From NCBI RefSeq assembly GCF_004785955.1, contig NZ_ML214300.1, forward strand, positions 947,789 through 1,011,788: DNA of 64,000 bases, written 5' to 3'. The notes under the pieces are model-generated. The model made no database searches. It saw only the letters and a list, made by a program, of their open reading frames with translations, and was not told the DNA's origin. The stretch comes from Halostella litorea (GTDB taxonomy: Archaea; Halobacteriota; Halobacteria; Halobacteriales; Natronoarchaeaceae). This document shows, piece by piece, positions 7,924-15,270 of this stretch (the first letter of the stretch is position 1; each line of letters opens with the position of its first letter). The translations under genes and the position numbers were made by a program.

Positions 7924-8244
7924 TCAGGCGTCCTCCAGTTCGCCGTCCCACTCCTGGTAGCCGCCGGCAAGCGACGCGACGGTGGTTCCCTCGTCGACGC
8001 TCTCGTGTGACTCCAGCAGCCGGCCGGCCTGCACCGAACTCTGCCCGACCGGGCAGGCGACGACGACCTCGTCGCCCCACTCGCGCTCGGCGACGGCCGT
8101 CGTGAACTCCGCGAACGGCACGTTCTCCGCGCCCGGGATGTGGCCCCGCTCGTACGCCCGCTTCTGGCGGATATCCACGACCTCCACGTCCTCGCCCGCG
8201 GCCAGTTTCTCCTGCAGTTCCGCCGGGGTGATCTCCTCGACCAT
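7924..8244 (-). CDS. single-domain rhodanese-like protein
   Basis: 106 residues, one rhodanese domain. It has the family start VVDIRQKRAYERGHIPGA and an active-site loop CPVGQSS whose cysteine would carry the persulfide; the C-terminal AGGYQEWDGEL is the usual last helix. I chose the ATG at 8244 because MVEEITPAELQ begins the domain. It is divergent from ubaA, 108 bases away. UbaA activates SAMP proteins for protein tagging and for tRNA and molybdopterin thiolation, so a sulfur carrier here makes functional sense, but that is inferred from position. Confidence 0.9.
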   Translation of the reverse strand: MVEEITPAELQEKLAAGEDVEVVDIRQKRAYERGHIPGAENVPFAEFTTAVAEREWGDEVVVACPVGQSSVQAGRLLESHESVDEGTTVASLAGGYQEWDGELEDA

Positions 8245-8322
8245 TGCCCGACGGTTGGCGGCCCTCGGGCTAAACGTCTTCGTCCGGCGTACCCCCGTGG
8301 CCGCGCCCGGCGCGCCGGGCGG

Positions 8323-8328
8323 TTTATG
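8323..8328 (+). promoter_or_regulatory. TATA-like box of ubaA
   Basis: TTTATG about 27 bases before the ATG at 8353 in otherwise very GC-rich sequence, consistent with a leaderless ubaA transcript. Confidence 0.5.
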
Positions 8329-8352
8329 CCCGCCGCCCCGCAACGTCCGGAC

Positions 8353-9177
8353 ATGACCGACCTGAACCTGGACGCGACGCAGCTCGACCGCTACTCCCGG
8401 CACGTCATCATGGACGAGGTCGGGCCGGAAGGGCAAAAGCGGCTCCTGGACGCGTCCGTGCTGGTCGTCGGCGCGGGGGGGCTTGGCTCGCCGGTCATCC
8501 AGTACCTCGCGGCGGCGGGCGTCGGCCGCCTCGGGATCGCCGACGACGACGCCGTCGAGCGGAGCAACCTCCAGCGGCAGGTCGTCCACGGCGACGCCGA
8601 CGTGGGCCGACCGAAGGTCGACAGCGCCGTCGACTTCGTCGAGCGCCTGAACCCCGACGTCGAGGCGGTGCCCCACGAGACCCGCGTCTCGGCCGACAAC
8701 GTCGCGGACCTGGTCGACGGCTACGACGTCGTCGTCGACGCCAGCGACAACTTCGCCACGCGCTACCTCGTCAACGACCACTGCACGCTCGCGGGCGTCC
8801 CCTTCTCCCACGGCGCTATCTACCGGTTCGAGGGGCAGGTTACGACGTTCCCCGGCGGGGAGGAGTCGCCGTGCTACCGCTGCCTGTTCCCCGAAGCGCC
8901 GCCGGCGGGGACGGTCCCGGACTGCGCCACGACCGGCGTGCTCGGCGTCCTCCCCGGCACGGTCGGCTGCATCCAGGCCACCGAGACGGTCAAACTGGTC
9001 CTCGGCGCGGGCGAGACGCTGGACGAGCGCGTGCTGATGTACGACGCGATGGACATGTCGTTCGAGGAGGTCCCCCTCCGGAAGAACCCGAACTGTCCGG
9101 TGTGTGGCGACGACCCGGCGATCGAGTCGGTCCACGACGTGGAGTACGCCGAGACCTGCGCCATCTCCGCGGACTGA
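8353..9177 (+). CDS. ubaA: UbaA: E1-like SAMP-activating enzyme (MoeB/ThiF family)
   Basis: 274 residues of the single-domain E1 superfamily. It adenylates the C-terminal glycine of SAMP ubiquitin-like proteins, for conjugation to proteins and for sulfur transfer to tRNA and molybdopterin. Visible are the N-terminal RYSRHVIMDEVG, the nucleotide loop VVGAGGLGSPV, the arginine-finger region RSNLQRQVVH, DASDNFATRYLVND, and two CxxC zinc pairs (CYRC and CPVC). The catalytic-cysteine loop falls at PDCATTGVLGVLPG. The next gene, convergent and 13 bases away, encodes a JAMM protease, the opposing activity; this pairing supports the SAMP assignment over plain MoeB. Confidence 0.93.
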   Translation: MTDLNLDATQLDRYSRHVIMDEVGPEGQKRLLDASVLVVGAGGLGSPVIQYLAAAGVGRLGIADDDAVERSNLQRQVVHGDADVGRPKVDSAVDFVERLNPDVEAVPHETRVSADNVADLVDGYDVVVDASDNFATRYLVNDHCTLAGVPFSHGAIYRFEGQVTTFPGGEESPCYRCLFPEAPPAGTVPDCATTGVLGVLPGTVGCIQATETVKLVLGAGETLDERVLMYDAMDMSFEEVPLRKNPNCPVCGDDPAIESVHDVEYAETCAISAD

Positions 9178-9190
9178 CGGTCGGCGGCCG

Positions 9191-9679
9191 TCACGCGCCG
9201 TCGACCGCGACCGTCTCCCGGCGGAACCGCTCGCCCGTCCAGCGCCACGACCCGACCGCCGGCTCGTCGCCGGCCAGCGAGACGATGACGTAGGAGGCGT
9301 CGGGCCAGGTGGCCAGCGAGCGGTCCGTCTCGCTCGGCCCGGCCGGTCCCCGCGGGTGCGAGTGGTAGAACCCGACGACAGCGCCGCCGTCGCCCTCTAT
9401 CGCCTCGATCCGCCGGAGCTGTTCCTCGGGGGCCAGTTCGTACCGCGTCCGGGGGGCGTCGGCGACGTTCGCGACCGGCAGCGCCGTCTCGACCCGCCGC
9501 CCGTCCGCGCGGGGGCCGTCACCGCCCGACTCCGCGGGACCGCCGAGGACGCCACAGACCTCCGCCGGCGCGCCCGTCCGGGCGTGCTCGACGACCCGGT
9601 CGTACGCCGCCCGCGAGAACGCGACCGTCGGGCGGGTCGCCGGCTCCGTCCCGTCCGTCCGCCGGTCCCCGTCGCTCAT
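9191..9679 (-). CDS. JAMM/MPN+ metalloprotease, probable desampylase
   Basis: 162 residues with a complete JAMM site: glutamate in PAEVCGVLGG, then HSHPRGPAGPSETD giving the two histidines, serine and aspartate that bind and activate zinc. In Haloferax, HvJAMM1 of this family removes SAMP1/2 from proteins. Its location next to ubaA strongly suggests the same job. The protein is soluble; the first 20 or so residues are a disordered acidic leader. Its ATG overlaps the stop of the upstream cobalamin-binding-like gene in an ATGA, so those two are co-transcribed. Confidence 0.9.
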   Translation of the reverse strand: MSDGDRRTDGTEPATRPTVAFSRAAYDRVVEHARTGAPAEVCGVLGGPAESGGDGPRADGRRVETALPVANVADAPRTRYELAPEEQLRRIEAIEGDGGAVVGFYHSHPRGPAGPSETDRSLATWPDASYVIVSLAGDEPAVGSWRWTGERFRRETVAVDGA

Positions 9680-10593
9680 CGCCGGGCCGCCGGGGCGGAA
9701 AGCGGCGACGCCACGTCCGCGGGCGGCCGGTCGAACAGGTCCGGGTGGAGCAGGCCGGCGAGGTGCTCCAGCGTGTCGACCAGCCGCGGCCCCGGCCGGT
9801 TCATGTAGTGGTTGCCGTCCATCGCGTGGACCCGCCCGTCGCGGACCGCCGCGATATCGCCCCACGCCTCGCGGTCGGTCAGTTCCCCGGCGTTGCGGGT
9901 CGTGCGGTCGAGGTCGAACCCGCAGGGGGCCGCGACGAGCACCTCGGGGTCGTACTCGGCCACCTCGGCGAACTCGCGGGGCCGCGAGCGCTCGCCCGGG
10001 TCCGCGAGGCCGTACTCGCCGCCGGCGATGTCGACCAGTTCCGGCACCCAGTGGCCGGCCACCATCGGCGGCTCCATCCAGTCGAGCACGGCGACGCGGG
10101 GGCGCTCGGACGCCAGCGCCGCCCGCTCCTCGACGGCGGCGACCCGCGACTGCAGGCTCTCGACCAGTTCCGCGGCGCGGGCCTCGCGGCCCGTCGCCGC
10201 GCCGATCCGCCGCACGTCGTCGTACAGGTCGGCCAGGCAGTGCGGGTCGCTCGCCAGTATCTCCGGGTTCGCGTCTATCCCGTCGACCGCCCGTTCGACG
10301 AGTATCTCGTCGACGGCACAGACGTCGCAGATCCCCTGCGTCACGACCAGGTCCGGGTCGGCGGCGTCGAGCGCCGCGACGTCGATCTCGTAGACGCCGC
10401 CGGTCCGCTCGGCCTCAACGACCTGCTCGTTTATCTCGGCGCTGCTGGCCTCGGGGTTCACCCGCGACCGGTTCATCGACGGCTTGGCGGCCGCCTCCGG
10501 CGGGTAGTCGCACTCGTGGGAGACGCCCACCGGCTCGACGCCGAGGGCGTAGACGACCTCCGTGGCCGACGGGAGGAGGGTGACGACGTTCAT
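9676..10593 (-). CDS. cobalamin-binding (BtuF/TroA-fold) protein without signal peptide
   Basis: 305 residues of the periplasmic-binding-protein helical backbone fold. The start NVVTLLPSATEVVYALG is typical of BtuF-like proteins, as are HECDYPP, VVTQGICDVCAV and the C-terminal region with GNHYMNRPGPRLVDTLEHLAG. There is no signal peptide or lipobox, so it should be cytoplasmic, unlike transport receptors. Cytoplasmic members are usually annotated as cobalamin-binding proteins and may serve in corrinoid handling. It precedes the JAMM gene with a 4-base overlap; no BtuC or BtuD is nearby. Confidence 0.85.
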   Translation of the reverse strand: MNVVTLLPSATEVVYALGVEPVGVSHECDYPPEAAAKPSMNRSRVNPEASSAEINEQVVEAERTGGVYEIDVAALDAADPDLVVTQGICDVCAVDEILVERAVDGIDANPEILASDPHCLADLYDDVRRIGAATGREARAAELVESLQSRVAAVEERAALASERPRVAVLDWMEPPMVAGHWVPELVDIAGGEYGLADPGERSRPREFAEVAEYDPEVLVAAPCGFDLDRTTRNAGELTDREAWGDIAAVRDGRVHAMDGNHYMNRPGPRLVDTLEHLAGLLHPDLFDRPPADVASPLSAPAARR

Positions 10594-10662
10594 GCGCCGT
10601 CGTTCGGGCCGAACCGCCGTAAACCTGCGCCTCCGCGAGCCGGCGGGCCGCGGACGGGCGGC

Positions 10663-10929
10663 CTACCAGCTAAGCGGCGACTCGACCCACGCGAGGTAGA
10701 CCAGCGCCGTCCCGACGAACGCCAGGCCGGCCTCGGGCAGGAGCACGTACTCCACGCCGAGACCGGGAATCAGTTCGCCGGGGCTCCCGGCGGCCCGGGC
10801 CTTCCGACCCGCGCTTATCAACCCGATCCCGACCACCAACACGCCGAGGGTCGACGCCGCGAGCGTCAGGACCAGCCGCGCTCGTCGGGACCACGTTCTG
10901 ACGGCCGTGCGGACTTCGTTCGCTCCCAT
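10663..10929 (-). CDS. two-helix membrane protein of unknown function
   Basis: 88 residues with hydrophobic segments at about 18-40 and 62-82, separated by a loop with basic RKARA. The N-terminus is basic (RTWSRRAR), which predicts it faces the cytoplasm. There is no family I recognise and no operon partner: 69 bases separate it from the next gene downstream. The 165 bases upstream (10930-11094) hold nothing I can identify. Confidence 0.6.
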   Translation of the reverse strand: MGANEVRTAVRTWSRRARLVLTLAASTLGVLVVGIGLISAGRKARAAGSPGELIPGLGVEYVLLPEAGLAFVGTALVYLAWVESPLSW

Positions 10930-11094
10930 ACCCCCGCCGACAGTTCGTTCGGGTTTTGTTATGCGCCGTTTTCCGGGGCGTGTGCGGCGAACTCCGTCCG
11001 CTGCGGGGGCTCCGCAGTACTGCGATCCGAGGGGGACACGGCGAAAAATCGGACGGGGCGACGCGCCGGCGGCCCGGACGCCACGACGGAGCCG

Positions 11095-12615
11095 TCAGTC
11101 GAGGTCGTACAGGTCGCCGTACTTCTCGGTGGCGTAGTCGAGGAAGTAGTCGGCGGTAAAGGCCTCGCCGGTCGCCTCCTCGACGAGGTCCGGAGTCGTG
11201 TACCGCGCGCCGTGCCGGTGGACGTTCTCGGTGAGCCAGTCGTGGAGCGGCTCGAACTCGCCCTCGCGGACCTTCCCCGCCAGGTCGTCGATGTCGTCCT
11301 CGGCGTGGGCGTACAGCTGGGCGGCGAGGACGCTCCCCAGCGAGTAGGTGGGGAAGTAGCCGAAGCTGCCGTGGCTCCAGTGGATGTCCTGCAGGCAGCC
11401 CTCGGCGTCGGTGTCGGGCCGGACCCCGAGGTACTCCTCGTACTTGTCGTTCCAGGCCTCGGGCACGTCCTCGACGTCGAGGTCGCCCTCGATGAGTTCG
11501 CGCTCTATCTCGAACCGGACGACGATGTGCATGTGGTAGGTGAGCTCGTCCGCCTCGACGCGGATGAGGTTGTCCTCGTACACCTCGTTTGCGGCCTCGT
11601 AGGCCTCCGCGGGCGTCACGTCGTCTATCTGAGGGAATCGCTCTTTCATCGTCGGGAGGAACCGCTCCCAGAACGCCGCCGAGCGGCCGACGTGGTTCTC
11701 CCAGAGCCGCGACTGGGACTCGTGGACCGAGAGGTCCCGGGACTCGCCCAGCGGCGTGCCGTAGTGCTCGTCGGGCAGGCCGAGCGTGTACGACGCGTGG
11801 CCGAACTCGTGGACCGTCGAGGTGAGCGCGCCGAGGGGGTCCTCGGCGTCGAACCGCGTCGTGACGCGGGCGTCGAACTGCGTGCCCGTCGAGAACGGGT
11901 GGGGCGCGGTGTCGAGGCGGCCGCGGTCCCAGTCGTAGCCCAGCGTGTCGAGCACGTCGCGGGCCAGTTCCTCCTGCGTGTCAACGTCGAACTCGCCGTC
12001 GAAGGCGTCGAACGCGAGGTCCGCGTCGGACTCCCGGATGTCGTCGATGAGCGGCACGAGCTCCTCGCGCAGCCGTTTCAGCGTCTCCTCGGCCGTCTCC
12101 AGGTCGAGGTACGGCTCGTAGTCCGCGAACAGCACGGCGTACGGGTCGGCGTCGGGGTCGATGTGCTCGGCGTACTCCCGTTTGAGCTCGATCAGGTCCT
12201 CGAGGACGGGCGCGAACACGGAGAAGTCGTCCTCCTCCTTGGCCTGCTCCCACTTGGGCAGCGCCTCGGAGGTGGTCTCGGATATCTCCTCGACCAGGTC
12301 CGTCGGCACGCGGGCCGCGCGCTCGTACTCGCGGCGCACCTCGCGGACGACGGCGGCCTGCTCGTCCGTAAGGTCCGCGTCGGCCAGTTCGTCGAGGTAC
12401 TCCGCCATCTCGTCGTCGGTGAGGAGTTCGTGGTGCAGCGCCGACAGGGTCGACAGCTGCTGGGACCGGGCGGGCGTGCCGCCCTCGGGCATCATCACCT
12501 CCTGGTCCCACTGGAGGACGCTGCTGGCGTTGCCCACGTTGTTGATCCGTTTGACCTTCGCGAGGAACTGCTCGTACGTGTCCGAAACGTCGTCAGCGGC
12601 GGCTTCCGTTGCCAT
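11095..12615 (-). CDS. M32 metallocarboxypeptidase
   Basis: 506 residues, the full length of the Taq/Pfu carboxypeptidase family, which removes C-terminal residues with a broad preference except proline. The zinc site is visible as HEFGH followed by the downstream glutamate in SVHESQSRLWEN. The conserved DIHWSHGSFGYFPTY is present, as is the N-terminal VLQWDQEVMMP. I chose the ATG at 12615 (MATEAAADD); a start at 12633 adds only MRYPVS. It is a cytoplasmic enzyme for peptide turnover. It is divergent from the lipoprotein gene, with a 107-base AT-richer promoter region between (12616-12722). Confidence 0.95.
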   Translation of the reverse strand: MATEAAADDVSDTYEQFLAKVKRINNVGNASSVLQWDQEVMMPEGGTPARSQQLSTLSALHHELLTDDEMAEYLDELADADLTDEQAAVVREVRREYERAARVPTDLVEEISETTSEALPKWEQAKEEDDFSVFAPVLEDLIELKREYAEHIDPDADPYAVLFADYEPYLDLETAEETLKRLREELVPLIDDIRESDADLAFDAFDGEFDVDTQEELARDVLDTLGYDWDRGRLDTAPHPFSTGTQFDARVTTRFDAEDPLGALTSTVHEFGHASYTLGLPDEHYGTPLGESRDLSVHESQSRLWENHVGRSAAFWERFLPTMKERFPQIDDVTPAEAYEAANEVYEDNLIRVEADELTYHMHIVVRFEIERELIEGDLDVEDVPEAWNDKYEEYLGVRPDTDAEGCLQDIHWSHGSFGYFPTYSLGSVLAAQLYAHAEDDIDDLAGKVREGEFEPLHDWLTENVHRHGARYTTPDLVEEATGEAFTADYFLDYATEKYGDLYDLD

Positions 12616-12722
12616 CGATACAGGGTAGCGCATCGTTCACTATCAATCCGAGGATTTCGAAACGAAAGGGCGGGCTCGAACGGTCGGCACCATTATGTGA
12701 TTCGGATTTGATAGCTACGCCG

Positions 12723-14105
12723 ATGAGCAACCCTTCCTCCAACAGACGCCGGTTCCTCGCGGCTGCAGCGACGATGGCCGGCGCAGCGGGGTGTCTGAAC
12801 GACGACTCCCCGGACGGCACGCAAACGGACGGCGTCCGGGACAGCGACGGCGACGGCGTCATCGACAGCCAGGACTACGCGCCAAACGACCCCGACGTCC
12901 AAGCGAAAAGCGACGTCGTCGAGGCGGCGACCGAAGCGGCCGCGACGACCACCACGTCACCGTCGACGGCCCGGGAAACGACGGCGCCGCCCCGCCGGAC
13001 GACGACATCGCCCACCCGAACGACTTCATCACCCAGCCGGACGACGACCCGGCCCGCCGCGAACACGATAACGGTCACGCGAGGGATGCGCGAATCCGAG
13101 TCCGGGATCGTCGAGTACAGCGCCGAGGACGTCACGGCACGCGTCGTGTCCGACGGACCGAGCATCGACCTGCGGGAGGGGTCGAGCGTGAAACTGCTGG
13201 TGACCGCGTATCAGTTCCCGCGGGAGGACGCCGTTACCTACGGAGTCAGCGACGCGTTCCGATTGACCGGGACACGGGAGGTTTCGGTCGACGTCGACCT
13301 TCCAGCGGCCGATCCGCCGACGGGTGAGCGCGTTCACTACCTCGCCTTCCTGCTGCCGGGCGGGGTCTCCGTCGACGATGCCTCGGCCTCGGACCTCGCG
13401 TTCTTTCACGAGTCCGACCCGTTCGTCGTGGCGTCGGACGATGTCACGATCCGTCGTGATTCACACCCGAAAGCGGCCGGCGACGTCTCGGGGGAAGGGT
13501 ACGAGCGGACGTCGATCGAGGGTGCCTATCGGCTCTCGTTCGAAGGGGAAACGCAGGGGAACGCGTGGTCGAGTGGCTTCTATATTTACAAATCGACGTA
13601 CGTCGAACGGGCGACCGCACCTCGAGGGCGGTCACGTCCGGAGTACGTTTCCCACGCCCAACAGGAGGGGTTTGCCGACGAACTCGCGCAGATCCTGGCG
13701 TCCGACGCCGAGAAAAACGGGTTCACCGAGAAACGGATGCAAGTCGAGTTCGTGATAGACTTCGTCCAGAACCTGCCGTACGTTCCCGACGACGTGAGCA
13801 CCGGATACGACGATTACACTAAGTTCATCTCCGAAACCGTCGTCGAGGCGGGCGGGGACTGCGAGGACACGGCGATCATGCTCGCGGCGGTGTTGCAGGC
13901 CGATCCGTTCAACTACGACATGGTGCTCATTCAGCCACCGGAGCACATGGCCGCCGGGATATACGGGGACGATGACCTCGCCGGGTCGTACTACACGTAC
14001 GAGGGACGGCGATACTACTACATCGAAACCACCGGATCGGGATGGGGTATCGGCGACAGCCCCGAGCGATATCAGGGGGAGAGCGCGTACATCCACCAAG
14101 TCTGA
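12723..14105 (+). CDS. Tat lipoprotein with transglutaminase-like cysteine domain
   Basis: 460 residues. A twin-arginine signal (RRRFLAAAATMAGAAGC) ends in a lipobox cysteine at about residue 24. A calcium-binding-type DSDGDGVIDSQDYAPNDPD (thrombospondin type-3-like) follows, then a Thr/Ser/Pro-rich linker likely to be glycosylated (about 65-115), then a beta-rich region. A transglutaminase-like domain begins near residue 330 with GGDCEDTAIML (cysteine), PPEHMAAGIYG (histidine) and YYIETTGSGWGIGD (acidic residue), a plausible triad. Such domains can be proteases or cross-linkers on the cell surface. GC and codon use are a little lower than in its neighbours, suggesting a variable accessory gene. 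Confidence 0.85.
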   Translation: MSNPSSNRRRFLAAAATMAGAAGCLNDDSPDGTQTDGVRDSDGDGVIDSQDYAPNDPDVQAKSDVVEAATEAAATTTTSPSTARETTAPPRRTTTSPTRTTSSPSRTTTRPAANTITVTRGMRESESGIVEYSAEDVTARVVSDGPSIDLREGSSVKLLVTAYQFPREDAVTYGVSDAFRLTGTREVSVDVDLPAADPPTGERVHYLAFLLPGGVSVDDASASDLAFFHESDPFVVASDDVTIRRDSHPKAAGDVSGEGYERTSIEGAYRLSFEGETQGNAWSSGFYIYKSTYVERATAPRGRSRPEYVSHAQQEGFADELAQILASDAEKNGFTEKRMQVEFVIDFVQNLPYVPDDVSTGYDDYTKFISETVVEAGGDCEDTAIMLAAVLQADPFNYDMVLIQPPEHMAAGIYGDDDLAGSYYTYEGRRYYYIETTGSGWGIGDSPERYQGESAYIHQV

Positions 14106-14111
14106 GCCGGA

Positions 14112-15185
14112 TCAGACGCGGGACGCCACGTCGCGATATATCCGGTAGCACCGCTCCAGTACGTCGAGCGAGACGCTCTCGTCGGCCGTGTGGGCCTCGC
14201 CCGGTTCGGCGGGGCCACAGACGACACAGTCCGTGCCCGCCTCCGAGAGCCACCCGGCGTCGGTGGCGTGAGGTTTGACGACGCGCTCGGACGACGCCGA
14301 CTGTGCGTCGTCCGCGGTCGCGAGGACGGCGTCGGCGAAGGCGTCGTCGTCACAGCGCATCGGCGGGAGGTCCTGGTCGACGGTCCACTCGACGCCGTCG
14401 ACCGCCTCGGCGCGGGCGAGCGGCGCGCGCTCGCCGGGCACGGTCCGCTCGTCGACCGTGACCTCGCAGCGCTCCGGGACGACGTTCCACGCCGACCCGC
14501 CGTCGATCCCGGTGACGACGACGCTCCCGGTCACCGTCTCGCCCGCCACCTCGACGGTCGGCGCGTCCATCTCCCGGAGCACGTCGACGGCGTCGCAGGC
14601 GCGGTAGACGGCGTTCTCGCCCGCCTCGGCCTCGCTGGCGTGGGCCGCCTCGCCGCGGGCCGTGAGCGTGGACCCCCGGCGGCCCTTGTGGGCGACGGCC
14701 ACGTCGGTCACGCCCGGCGCGGAGTAGCCGGTCGAGCCCTCGCCGACCACCGCCCAGTCCGGGGCGAACCCCCGGTCGATGGCGTGGCGCGCGCCCTCGC
14801 CGCCGGCCTCCTCGCCGACGAAACTGGCGAAGGCGAGTTCGCAGGCGGGGTCGGCGTCGCGGAACGCACACATCGCGGCCGCGACCGCGCCCTTCATGTC
14901 CGCCGTCCCGCGGCCGTACAGCCGGCCGTCGCGGGCGTCCACGGCGTAGCCGCCGTCGCCGTCGACCTGCGACCCGTCGGGCGGCACCACGTCGTGGTGC
15001 CCGACCAGCGCGAGCGTCCGGTCGCCCGTCCCCCGCCGCGCGAACACGTTGCCGGCGTCGTCGCGCCGCACGGTGGCGTCGGTCTCGGCCCGGAGCCAGT
15101 CCTCGATGCGGTCGCCCGCGGCCGTCTCGTCCCCGTGGCTCGGGACCGAGACGAGGTCGCGCGTCAGGTCCGCGACTTCGGTCAT
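14112..15185 (-). CDS. M20-family amidohydrolase/peptidase (ArgE/DapE-like)
   Basis: 357 residues. Metal-site motifs of the ArgE/DapE/CPG2 family are present: LALVGHHDVVPPDG, GRGTADMKGAVAA, and SFVGEEAGGEGARHA with the catalytic and ligand glutamates, plus the final histidine in PGEAHTADESV. A dimerisation lid lies at about 165-265. The enzyme hydrolyses an N-acyl amino acid or dipeptide; the exact substrate cannot be read from the sequence, and no arginine or lysine biosynthesis genes are adjacent. The start at 15185 gives MTEVADLTRDLVSVPS, the normal N-terminus. It converges with the lipoprotein gene, 6 bases apart. Confidence 0.9.
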   Translation of the reverse strand: MTEVADLTRDLVSVPSHGDETAAGDRIEDWLRAETDATVRRDDAGNVFARRGTGDRTLALVGHHDVVPPDGSQVDGDGGYAVDARDGRLYGRGTADMKGAVAAAMCAFRDADPACELAFASFVGEEAGGEGARHAIDRGFAPDWAVVGEGSTGYSAPGVTDVAVAHKGRRGSTLTARGEAAHASEAEAGENAVYRACDAVDVLREMDAPTVEVAGETVTGSVVVTGIDGGSAWNVVPERCEVTVDERTVPGERAPLARAEAVDGVEWTVDQDLPPMRCDDDAFADAVLATADDAQSASSERVVKPHATDAGWLSEAGTDCVVCGPAEPGEAHTADESVSLDVLERCYRIYRDVASRV

Positions 15186-15270
15186 GGACGGGCCTGCGGC
15201 CCGCGTCACAAAGAGGCTGTGGCCGCGGCCCCGACGCCGCGGTCGGCCGCGAACGGCGGCTCCGCGCGGC

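Noticed and set aside
9745-12711. A 988-codon open frame on the plus strand
   Set aside because: It runs antisense to the BtuF-fold and M32 carboxypeptidase genes and shows no domain; long antisense frames are usual in high-GC haloarchaeal DNA.
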